Assembly (NCBI GenBank): GCA_016208495.1
Contig: JACQXX010000116.1
Location: forward strand, 1 to 64,000
Origin: Acidobacteriota bacterium
GTDB lineage: Bacteria; Acidobacteriota; Blastocatellia; Chloracidobacteriales; Chloracidobacteriaceae
DNA: 64,000 nucleotides
Direction: 5' to 3'
The notes under the pieces were generated by a model. It was not told the DNA's origin and did no database searches. It saw only the letters and a list, made by a program, of their open reading frames with translations. Both the position numbers and the translations under genes were made by a program. Positions 16,478-25,160 of the stretch are shown one piece after another (the stretch's first letter is position 1; the number at the start of each line of letters is the position of its first letter).

Positions 16478-19400
16478 ATGTGCTACATTCGCAAGCCATC
16501 TATGCCTCCGCAAAACATCAAATCCTACATCGATATTCAGCAACTTGACCAAATCAGCAACTTTCGAGAGGCCGAGGGGGAGCGGGTTGTTCGAGCATAC
16601 CACTTTACCAGCGAATTAGGCCGGCTTGTGTCCCGCAATCTTGAAGCGATTGCCTCACCCCGGACGCCTGGCGCCATTCGCATTATTGCCGGTCCTCGTG
16701 GCGTTGGGAAAAGCCACCTGTTGATGCTGATTCAAACGCTGGCCTATAAACCGCGTGCCCGGGCACTTGTGGGGCAGGTTCCCCAGGTTTCGAATGCCGT
16801 TCGTCGGCTTGAAGGCAGCAGTTTTGTGGTGGTCCAGGTCTCAGGTCCACGTGGTTCGACCACGTTTGATTTTGGACTTGCACTCCGGGAAGCACTCAGA
16901 CATTCGCCGGGTAACCCCATGGAGTTTGATGATACACAGTGGTATCTGGCGATTGAACATGGGCAAGTCTGTGAGTTGATCTGTAGTAAGTTGTTTCCAG
17001 GCATGGTCTTGCTGGTGACAATTGATGATGTCTCGGAAATTTTTCGGTCCGGAAAACGCGAACTGATTACCAATACCTATCGCTGGTTGTCATTGCTGGC
17101 GATGAAAGCCCGTGACCTGCCGATTGTCGTGCTGCTGGCACTTGACAGTGATGTTATTGATCCGCAATCCGGTCCGGCTGCCAGACTCACCGCCGATTAC
17201 CAGGTGGATGCCCTCTCTCTGGAGAGTCTCCGCCGGATCGCCGATCAGGCATTGTTTCGAAAAAACCCCATCCAGCGGTCTGAACTGCAGGCATTATACC
17301 GTGAGGCATTGCGGCTACTCCCAAATTTTAAATGGAGCGAGCAGGAGTTTATCGAGATGTACCCGGTTCATCCGGTTGTGCTCGATGTCTCTCCCTCAAT
17401 GTGCCAGTTCTGTGAAAGTTTTTCGCTGTTTGGGTTTATGAACGCAGCGGCGGGGCGTGCTCTTGGCCGGCGACCGCTCCAGCTCATCTCCCTCGACGAG
17501 TTGTTTGATCGGTTTGAATTTGATCTGCGACGCAATCCATTGTTGCAGCGAGGGTTGGAAGTCTATGATTTTCTCGCCAGTATTGTGATTCCGACGCTGG
17601 CCTTTGGCGACCGGCTCAAAGCGAAATTGATTCTCAAGGGCATTTTGTTATCGTCCATATCAGGTCGAACGGTGAACGCTTATGATCTGACCGATTCCCT
17701 CATGTTATATGAAGAACGGAGTACGGATCGAGAAGCCGCCTATCGCCAAACCTTTGCCATCCTGCAGCAGTTAGAAAATCTGGCTGAAGGACAATTGATT
17801 GGCAAGGAAGAGGGGATTTCCCGGCAGTATCAAATAACCATCGTCGAGCGGCTGGACCCAGAAGCCAAGCTCAATGCGGCAGCCGCTGAAATTGCCTATG
17901 ATGACCCACGCCTGTGTGCCTTGCTGGTGACCCTGGGCGGAATTTGTTTTCAGGAATGGCCCTTTTCGGCGGATGCCTTATTGATGGCAAATGCGATTGA
18001 GCAACGAACAGAGGTCGCTGGGGCCTGGCGTGGTACCCATCGCAAAGGGGTTGTGGTCTTCAACCAGCCGGTTGAGCTGTCCATACTCCAACCGGTTCAG
18101 ATTGAGCGCCACGAAGAGCGATTGACGCCAGATGCCATCTCGGTTGATGCTCAGGCGTTCGATGTCAAATCAACTGCCACAACCCCATCTGGGTTACAGG
18201 AAGCGATTACGACTGAAGTCAAAGTAACCTATACCTATCAGTGGGCCGAGGAAGGGTGCGAATTGGACTGGCAGGTATCGCTGCTGCCGGCGATCTACCC
18301 GGAAATTCCCGATAATGTACCGCTCATTCCCAGCTTATTATTTTGGAAGCCGGGGATGCTTGATGCCGCCGGGTGCGATATTTTGAAAAAGGCGTGGGTC
18401 GTTTACACACGGGGTGAGGAAGTTTTGGGAATTGAGGCGGCTGACCGCTTACAGTACCTTGAAATCCAAGTTCGCGAGTTATTTTTAAAGTTGTATATCG
18501 AGCAGGGCATGTTTGTCAGTGCCACGGGGGACCGGTATCCGGCCAAAAGTTTCTGGCCGGATGGAGCCCTCCAAAAGCGATTTGTTGATTTTGTTGGACT
18601 GTTGATTCAAACCCCGCTTGATAAGCGATTCCCACTTCATCCAGTTTTTAGATCACTGCTGACCGAACGTGAAGTCCGGCGCCTGGTCCTGGGGTTGATG
18701 GGAGGCTTGAATCCAACGGATGCCGCGGTTCAGGAATATGCCTTCAATTATGCCGCTCCCTTGCATATTGTGACGGAGCGGGAAGGGGTCTATCAGCTTG
18801 CGGTTGATCGTGATGAAGCCCTGAGTCAGCCATTTATCAGTGAGGTTTTGCGGCTGGTTGAAGCCAGTGCCTCCGGAGACCCCATCCCGGTTCAGGTGAT
18901 TTACCAGACTCTGCGCCGCGAGCCATACGGGCTGCTGGAGCCGGTCCAGCAATTGATTATGATGGCACTGATTGCCGGCTGGCGGATTGAACTGATTGAC
19001 GTTTCGGGGTTGCGGGTGTTTGGTGCCGCTGAATTAACCCAGGATGTCAGTTTTCGCCAATATGGCACCGTCCGTCGGACAGCCACGATCAGTTATTCCG
19101 CTGAGGTTTTGACTGAATGGTGCCGGTTATTGACGGAGCGACCGGATCTTCCAGAACTGACGGCGGTTCAGGCGCGGAAAATGATCCGTGAAGCGCTGGC
19201 TGGGTGGTACCAGCGCTGGTCAGACCTGAACCTGGCTGAGCGATTTAATTCCTTGCCGGTCGAAATGATGACCACCCGAACCTGGCAACTGATCATCACG
19301 TGCAAGCGCTATTTTGAAACAACATCCAATGCGGTAGAAGCTGTTTTGCACGAGCGAATCTCACTGGAAATGGGGCTCGCACGGATCGTTGAAGTTTTCT

Positions 19401-20311
19401 CAGCCAATCCGACCATTTTTCAGCGGGCCAGGCACGAGTTTCAACTGCTGGTTGAGTTCTTAAACTGGCTGCCCTATTACATTCGAGCAAAAACCTATAC
19501 CCTGACGGCAGTTCAACTCAACAACGAGGAAATCAACGCCCATCGCCGTGAGTTGACTCACTTCTTTGATCATCCACACCGGCTGCTTGACGAGGATAAA
19601 CGGCGACGATTTGAGGCGACGTTTCGGAGTTTTCAGGAGAAATTTACCACCCTGTATGCCACAAAACACGAAGATGCCATGACGAAGTTGGTCAACCTCG
19701 AAACCCTGGAAGAGTTTCTGGCAAGCCGTCTGTGGCGGACCTTTGAACTCGTCAGCCAGTTAAACATCGCCAATCCTCGATTTTTGGTCCTGGCGCAGGA
19801 AATGATCAAACTGATTCGTGAATCACATTGTATGCTTCCGGTACGGGATATTTTGGCGATTCAACCTTCCTGTTCATGTGGGTTTCGCGTCGGGTCTGTC
19901 ACACCTGTTTCCTCAATGGTCGAAGATCTGAAACACCTGGTTCGGGCTGGGGTTGATTATCACCGGCGGTTAATACTGCAGTATCGCCCAAAACTCAGCC
20001 AGAATTTACGGACGGCTACCACGGCCACCGGGAGCCATAAAGATCAGGTTGGTGCTCTGCTGGCACTCATTAGTACTGGGGAATCAACCACCGCGATGAC
20101 CATGACCCCTGGGATGGTTGAATTAATCAATGAGTTTCTGAAAGAGGAAACCCGTGTCATTCCAGCCTCTCCGCCAGCACCTTTTGTATTAGGTGATCGA
20201 CTGACGAAAGCTGAGTTAAAAAACCGGCTCAATTCATGGCTGGAAAGTCTGCCGGATGATGGGGATCTGGCCTTTGAAATATCCGAATCGCCATTTGCCG
20301 GAGAAAACTAG
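16478..20311 (+). CDS. Large P-loop ATPase, DUF6079/BrxC-like
   Basis: A 1277-residue protein with an N-terminal AAA-type ATPase: Walker A GPRGVGKSH at 72-80, and a probable Walker B VLLVTIDDVSEIF near 180-192. A central region with beta structure follows, then a long helical C-terminal half with a Cys pair in SCSCGFR. Size and layout recall DUF6079 proteins and the BrxC/PglY ATPases of BREX and Pgl phage-defence systems. This is recognition by overall character, not a search. No brx, pgl or methylase gene is near. Two starts are possible: ATG 16478, with GGGGGG touching it, and ATG 16502. A TTGCAC-N17-TACATT promoter-like pair at 16461-16489 would favour the second. Confidence 0.7.
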   Translation: MCYIRKPSMPPQNIKSYIDIQQLDQISNFREAEGERVVRAYHFTSELGRLVSRNLEAIASPRTPGAIRIIAGPRGVGKSHLLMLIQTLAYKPRARALVGQVPQVSNAVRRLEGSSFVVVQVSGPRGSTTFDFGLALREALRHSPGNPMEFDDTQWYLAIEHGQVCELICSKLFPGMVLLVTIDDVSEIFRSGKRELITNTYRWLSLLAMKARDLPIVVLLALDSDVIDPQSGPAARLTADYQVDALSLESLRRIADQALFRKNPIQRSELQALYREALRLLPNFKWSEQEFIEMYPVHPVVLDVSPSMCQFCESFSLFGFMNAAAGRALGRRPLQLISLDELFDRFEFDLRRNPLLQRGLEVYDFLASIVIPTLAFGDRLKAKLILKGILLSSISGRTVNAYDLTDSLMLYEERSTDREAAYRQTFAILQQLENLAEGQLIGKEEGISRQYQITIVERLDPEAKLNAAAAEIAYDDPRLCALLVTLGGICFQEWPFSADALLMANAIEQRTEVAGAWRGTHRKGVVVFNQPVELSILQPVQIERHEERLTPDAISVDAQAFDVKSTATTPSGLQEAITTEVKVTYTYQWAEEGCELDWQVSLLPAIYPEIPDNVPLIPSLLFWKPGMLDAAGCDILKKAWVVYTRGEEVLGIEAADRLQYLEIQVRELFLKLYIEQGMFVSATGDRYPAKSFWPDGALQKRFVDFVGLLIQTPLDKRFPLHPVFRSLLTEREVRRLVLGLMGGLNPTDAAVQEYAFNYAAPLHIVTEREGVYQLAVDRDEALSQPFISEVLRLVEASASGDPIPVQVIYQTLRREPYGLLEPVQQLIMMALIAGWRIELIDVSGLRVFGAAELTQDVSFRQYGTVRRTATISYSAEVLTEWCRLLTERPDLPELTAVQARKMIREALAGWYQRWSDLNLAERFNSLPVEMMTTRTWQLIITCKRYFETTSNAVEAVLHERISLEMGLARIVEVFSANPTIFQRARHEFQLLVEFLNWLPYYIRAKTYTLTAVQLNNEEINAHRRELTHFFDHPHRLLDEDKRRRFEATFRSFQEKFTTLYATKHEDAMTKLVNLETLEEFLASRLWRTFELVSQLNIANPRFLVLAQEMIKLIRESHCMLPVRDILAIQPSCSCGFRVGSVTPVSSMVEDLKHLVRAGVDYHRRLILQYRPKLSQNLRTATTATGSHKDQVGALLALISTGESTTAMTMTPGMVELINEFLKEETRVIPASPPAPFVLGDRLTKAELKNRLNSWLESLPDDGDLAFEISESPFAGEN

Positions 20312-20340
20312 CCCCGTGGTGAGGGCGGGGGCGAGAACAA

Positions 20341-20380
20341 AAAGGGAGAGTGGATCACAATCGTGATTCACTCTCCCTTT
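20341..20380. terminator. Bidirectional hairpin between convergent genes
   Basis: AAAGGGAGAGTG pairs with CACTCTCCCTTT, and inside it ATCAC pairs with GTGAT around an AATC loop; one base bulges on each side. On the minus strand the stem is followed by TTTTTGTT, so it terminates the GWxTD gene. It also follows the large ATPase gene by 29 bases. Confidence 0.85.
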
Positions 20381-20406
20381 GGTATGTAAAGCGGAAGTCG
20401 TTGAGT

Positions 20407-22092
20407 TTAGCGGGAACTGGTCAGTTGATTGGCCGCTTCAACCGTAAAGTTGGTTTTGGGGGTCAGGGTTTGGCGTCCGACCCGATCCGTGACCGAGACC
20501 GTGACCTCATAATCACCAGGTTCAAGGTTGGCGAGTGGGATTGAGCGTCCTAAAATGATTTGTTGGCCACTTCCAGAAAGATCAGAAATTCCGTTGTTTC
20601 CATCTTCTTTGAGACGCAGCACTTCCTGTCCATTTTTAGAAATGATGTACTCAACATCAACTGCTGGCTGGAGGGTGGTTTGGTCGATCTGCACATTATA
20701 CACCTGCAGATAGACGCCCAGATTTTGGTTGGTTTTGAACACTTGCGCCACATTTGGTCGGACCTTATTCGAACCGACAATAAACGGTCCCGCCGCCACC
20801 CGGCCCCGCAATGGCTCAAGCAGGTCGGCAATGATCAACGAACTGGTGACCATTTTTTCCTGGCTATACTGGGGAACTTCAAACCCATGATGGACCACGC
20901 CCGTGTGACCGCTGGTGATATCACGGACAACCATATCAATCTTATAGCGTCCTGGTGGCAGCACGACTGATTTTTGGTATACCGAGCTTTGTTGAATCCC
21001 TGAATCAAATTGGGATTCTGGGAAGGCAATCGTCGCGGGGTCTTCAAAAATGCCAGCTCGTTTTCCAGAAAGGGCCGTTATGCGGGCGAAAATATTGACC
21101 GTTGCCTGCTGGATGCCACCCACGTTTTTAAAACTTAAGTCACTATTTTTGACCTGGGTGGTAAAGACCATCACCCCCTGGGTTTCACCAGCTCGAATAT
21201 AATCGGTTCGCAGGTTTAACGGAAGAACATCAAATTCGGTGAGTTGATCAACTTTTTCAAGTTTATCAGCCAATGCCCGATATTTGACCTGCGGGGCTTT
21301 TTGAAGATTGGCATAGAGGGAGAGTCGTTCAAAGGGCTGATCCTGAGCCCGGCGGACATATTGAGAATTGTTGCTATTGCCAGGACTAAAGTATGGACGG
21401 TCGCGCTTGGAGGTAATGCCGAGTTGTTCGTAGAGGGTCAACCCGCCATTGGGGGTAAACAACAACGCATCCTTTTCGTCCGGGCTTTGGGCAATCCGAT
21501 ATTCACCGCTACCGCTTGGGTCCACAAATTCAATTTCAATGCCAGACCCAATCCCATCAATAAAGCGGTAGAACCAGATTTCAAATGGAAACGTGGAGGT
21601 TTGACCCCCGCCCTGATAATAGGGGCGTTCATAGGGCCCCCCGGCTGGATGGGATTCAATGCTATCAGGAGGTCCGAAGGTGATATAGATCCGACCCCGA
21701 TCTGTCTTCCACCCTGGGATCCCAGATGAAAACCGCTCGTTGGCGTAGGCTATGCGGCGGTAATATTCGTCAAGATATTCATTTTCGGTTGTATCGGGAT
21801 CCGGATCCCGTCGCAACCAGAATTGTTCAATAAATTCCTCCCGTTCTTCATCGGTGAGGAGCTTTTTGAAGGCATCGCGTTCTTCCTTGGTGATGATGTA
21901 CCGGACATCGTCATCAAGCCATTTTTGATAGACTTTCTCAATCTCAACCTTTCGTTTCTGCTTCTTTTTTTCACCTTCTTGCCTGGCCTGCAAAGGGGTT
22001 GAAGCCAGACACAGGAGCATCAACGCGAAACACATGATGCGGTAGGCAATTCGGTGCGTGGTTGGAGAGGGATTGGGATGGTTCATCGTCAT
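20407..22092 (-). CDS. Secreted GWxTD-domain protein
   Basis: About 561 residues from the ATG at 22092, which has AAGGA nine bases upstream. A signal peptide or anchor lies at about residues 15-35 (MCFALMLLCLASTPLQA). The domain-defining motif GWKTDRGRIYITFGPPD is present near residue 130, preceded by YIITKEERDAFKKLLTDEE and WLRRDPDP, as is usual in the GWxTD family. The C-terminal part is beta-rich and ends in a PKTNFTVE strand. The family is common in Acidobacteriota and Bacteroidota and is exported. Its biochemical role is unknown. Confidence 0.9.
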   Translation of the reverse strand: MTMNHPNPSPTTHRIAYRIMCFALMLLCLASTPLQARQEGEKKKQKRKVEIEKVYQKWLDDDVRYIITKEERDAFKKLLTDEEREEFIEQFWLRRDPDPDTTENEYLDEYYRRIAYANERFSSGIPGWKTDRGRIYITFGPPDSIESHPAGGPYERPYYQGGGQTSTFPFEIWFYRFIDGIGSGIEIEFVDPSGSGEYRIAQSPDEKDALLFTPNGGLTLYEQLGITSKRDRPYFSPGNSNNSQYVRRAQDQPFERLSLYANLQKAPQVKYRALADKLEKVDQLTEFDVLPLNLRTDYIRAGETQGVMVFTTQVKNSDLSFKNVGGIQQATVNIFARITALSGKRAGIFEDPATIAFPESQFDSGIQQSSVYQKSVVLPPGRYKIDMVVRDITSGHTGVVHHGFEVPQYSQEKMVTSSLIIADLLEPLRGRVAAGPFIVGSNKVRPNVAQVFKTNQNLGVYLQVYNVQIDQTTLQPAVDVEYIISKNGQEVLRLKEDGNNGISDLSGSGQQIILGRSIPLANLEPGDYEVTVSVTDRVGRQTLTPKTNFTVEAANQLTSSR

Positions 22093-22220
22093 AGGTAGAA
22101 TTCCTTGCAGAAATCGGGCTGTCGGAAAGACAGCCGCCAAAGGTCCGTCTGTTTGAACAATTCACCGGAGCATTCGGTGGGTACGATTGGTGTATACCAG
22201 GAAAGGTTCAACCCACCTGA

Positions 22221-23474
22221 TTATTCTTGAGCCGTGGCGACGGCGGTAACCGGAAGCGAATCCATTATTCCAGCTCGCCGACGAAGAACAAAGGAAACAA
22301 GAATAAATAACAAACCTGCGAGGGCATTGGCAATGATCGTCAGGAAAAGTGCGCTTCGCAGACCCCCTGTGGCACTCAACCGGTCTGAGAGATATCCAAT
22401 AATCGCTGGGGCTGGGGTATCGCCCAAAATGTGGATCCCGAACATGTAGAGTGCAATGGCCGTTCCGCGAAGACTGGCGGGTACAATTTCACCCACAATG
22501 GCGGCGACGGGACCGTGATACCAGCCCATAAAATAAGAAATAAAGAAGGTTGCAATCACAAATTCCGTGGAATTAGTGGTATTGATACCCCAAATCATAA
22601 ATGGAACGGTGACCAGAAATGCAAATGCCAGAACCATCGCCCGGCCTCCGGGGTTTTTTGTATGCAACCAGTCAGCGATGACCCCCCCGGAAATAACCCC
22701 CAACAATCCAGCACTGATTCCCACCGCCCCAAGGGTAATGGCCCCTTTGCCCACATCGAAGCCGTGATATCGGGAAAGGAAGGTTGGCAGCCAGTGGACC
22801 AGAGCCCCAGCCGAAAAAGTGACACAGGCCGCAGCTAAAATGACGACCCAGAGGGAGGCAATGGAAAGAACACTGGAGAAATGGTGTTTTTCTTTGTAGT
22901 CCTGTCCCCGAACTGGTTCTTTGACCAGCCAGTTCACCACGGTTAATGCCAGTCCCGGTAACCCAACCACAAAAAAGCAGGCCTGCCAGCCAAGGTATTT
23001 TCCAAGAATGCCCCCAACGACCAGTCCACAGGCGCCGCCGACAAAAAGGCCGGCATTAAAAATACCAATGACTTTCCCCCACTCCGCTTTGGGAAACAAA
23101 TCATTCAACATGGAGGTTGCCGCTGGGGCATAGGCGGCTTCGCCGACCCCAATGGCTGCCCGAGCCCCCATTAATTGCCAGAAGGAATTGGCCAGACCTG
23201 AAAACACGGTGGCGACACTCCAAAAGCCCAATCCGAGAGCCACAATTTTCCGACGTTCCCATCGGTCAGCCAGCACCCCCAATGGGATAGCCATCAAAGA
23301 GTGGACAATCATAAATCCAGTGCCAAGCAATCCAAGTTGACTGTCCGAAAGATGGAGGTCTTGTTGAATCAATGGGAGTAACGGAGCAACGACCTGGCGG
23401 TCCACATAATTGACAAACTGAGTCAGGGTCAAAATAAGAAGGACATACCAGGCATATCGGCGACTGTGGGTCAT
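22221..23474 (-). CDS. MFS transporter, spinster-like
   Basis: 417 residues with about 12 hydrophobic helices. The first helix motif TLTQFVNYVDRQVVAPLLPLI and the loop signature GVLADRWERRKIVALG (the MFS A-motif G-x-x-x-D-R-x-x-R-R) place it in the major facilitator superfamily. The opening FVNYVDRxV is typical of the spinster-like/glucarate-transporter-like MFS groups. The substrate cannot be read from the sequence. No Shine-Dalgarno is evident. No enzyme gene is adjacent that would hint at a cargo. Confidence 0.9.
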   Translation of the reverse strand: MTHSRRYAWYVLLILTLTQFVNYVDRQVVAPLLPLIQQDLHLSDSQLGLLGTGFMIVHSLMAIPLGVLADRWERRKIVALGLGFWSVATVFSGLANSFWQLMGARAAIGVGEAAYAPAATSMLNDLFPKAEWGKVIGIFNAGLFVGGACGLVVGGILGKYLGWQACFFVVGLPGLALTVVNWLVKEPVRGQDYKEKHHFSSVLSIASLWVVILAAACVTFSAGALVHWLPTFLSRYHGFDVGKGAITLGAVGISAGLLGVISGGVIADWLHTKNPGGRAMVLAFAFLVTVPFMIWGINTTNSTEFVIATFFISYFMGWYHGPVAAIVGEIVPASLRGTAIALYMFGIHILGDTPAPAIIGYLSDRLSATGGLRSALFLTIIANALAGLLFILVSFVLRRRAGIMDSLPVTAVATAQE

Positions 23475-23744
23475 AGTTCAAAGTAGTTTGGAGAGACGAG
23501 AGGTAGATTGTTCTTGCTGGGCCAGGAAGGGCAGCACCCAAATTCCTAAAAAGGAGAGAGACGGCTAAGACCGTCAGTACCGGATGAAATCACGGGTGCA
23601 AGGTCAACTTTCCCACATTGTAGGTTGATCATTTGGGGAGGCGCAAGGTTGCTTGGTACTAGACTGGTGTAAAAAGGATGAACGGATGGGGACGTCCTCT
23701 GCCCAGTGTCTCGAAAGCAGTTTGTGGCGTGGGGTGGTTAACAC

Positions 23745-25088
23745 CTAAAAGGGGATTCGGGAAAGAATGGCATCCGCCGTCAGGCAGCATTGGCGCAGGT
23801 GGAAGACATCATGCACCCGAACCAGGTGAACACCCTGCTGAATCGCCAGCGTGATGCTGGTTGCTGACCCCCAACCACGTTCAGACGGGGTACCTTGAGT
23901 TAAAATTTTTCCAAGAAACGATTTTTGAGACGTGCCAACCAGAAGCGGAAACCCTAAATCAGCAAAATGACTCAGGTGGGAATGGATACGAAGGTTGTCC
24001 TCAAAGGATTTCCCGAACCCAATCCCTGGGTCAATGACGATTGAATGAGCTGAAATCCCGGCCTGAAGTGCCAGTTCAATACTGGCTTTCAACCCTGTGC
24101 GGACGGTTTCGAGGATATTGGCAACCGGTGGGTGGTGGTGGAGGTGCCCTGGTGTTCCCCGGCTATGCATGAGGATAACTCCAGCCCTGGATTTTGCAAT
24201 TACATTACGGAGATGATGGTCGTAGTGTAAGCCTGTAATATCGTTGATAATTGAGGCGCCTGAAGTGAGCGCTTTCTCAGCCACCGATGCCTTGTAGGTA
24301 TCCACTGAAATCGGAATCTGAAGTATTGGGCGCAAGGCCTCGATGACTGGCAGAATCCGGCTCAATTCTTCGTCTGCCGTGATTGGAGCCGCGCCTGGTC
24401 GAGTAGACTCGGCACCGAGATCAATGATGTCAGCACCATCGTTGGCTAACTGTAAGGCATGTTCAACTGCCCGAGATGGCTCGTAATACTGACCTCCGTC
24501 AGAAAACGAATCGGGTGTAATGTTTACGATGCCCATAATGAACGTTCGCTGGCCGAGGTGAAGGGGGTGCTGGGGGAGTTGCCATTCAAAGAGCCGTCGT
24601 CTTGGAGCCAGGTGTGCCTGCACGCAGTGTAATGCTGCCCGGTTGCCGTGCCAGACCAAATGGATCAGAGCTTCGTCAAACGTCACCCACTGCGCGGATT
24701 CATGTTCTTTGGGATCAATTTTGATCGTTGCCGTTGGGGATGCCAAAAATCCATAGGCAAACTCATCATTGTGGGTTGTCCCTGGAGGGTAGTTCACCAG
24801 CCATTCTGCCCGAAGCGGGTAGCTGTGCATATGGCCAGCATCAAATAAGAAACCGTCATCAGGTGTAAGCCCTGTTTCTTCGCCTAGTTCCCGCCGTGCG
24901 GTGGCTTCAATCGTTTCTCCTGGTTCCACGCGTCCAGTAATGGGTTGCCAGAAATGGCCGCGTGACTCAATTCGACGCAGAAGGAGAACTTCAAAGTTGG
25001 GGGTGATTTGATCAGTCTCAAGCCGGCGAACAACAAAAATTTGAACTGATTTGGGAACACGAAAAACTTTGGATGGTTCGGTTGGCAT
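23745..25088 (-). CDS. folP: Nudix hydrolase - dihydropteroate synthase fusion
   Basis: A 447-residue, two-domain protein. Residues 1-165 are a Nudix domain with a perfect Nudix box at 52-74 (G-x5-E-x7-REL-x-EE-x-GL). The stretch YPPGTTHNDEFAY resembles the region in E. coli NudB, the dihydroneopterin-triphosphate pyrophosphohydrolase. Residues about 176-447 are a complete dihydropteroate synthase: MGIVNITPDSFSDGG, ESTRPGA, SVDTYKA, NDITG, MHSRGTP and DPGIGFGKS. The chain would thus hold an early and a late step of folate synthesis. The Nudix half could instead have another substrate. No frameshift or stop separates the domains. Confidence 0.92.
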   Translation of the reverse strand: MPTEPSKVFRVPKSVQIFVVRRLETDQITPNFEVLLLRRIESRGHFWQPITGRVEPGETIEATARRELGEETGLTPDDGFLFDAGHMHSYPLRAEWLVNYPPGTTHNDEFAYGFLASPTATIKIDPKEHESAQWVTFDEALIHLVWHGNRAALHCVQAHLAPRRRLFEWQLPQHPLHLGQRTFIMGIVNITPDSFSDGGQYYEPSRAVEHALQLANDGADIIDLGAESTRPGAAPITADEELSRILPVIEALRPILQIPISVDTYKASVAEKALTSGASIINDITGLHYDHHLRNVIAKSRAGVILMHSRGTPGHLHHHPPVANILETVRTGLKASIELALQAGISAHSIVIDPGIGFGKSFEDNLRIHSHLSHFADLGFPLLVGTSQKSFLGKILTQGTPSERGWGSATSITLAIQQGVHLVRVHDVFHLRQCCLTADAILSRIPF

Positions 25089-25160
25089 TGAGTAAATAGA
25101 TGGAAGAGATCACTGAAAGGGGGTGCATTGAACTTGGGGTCGAGATGCAGACGGAATCAA

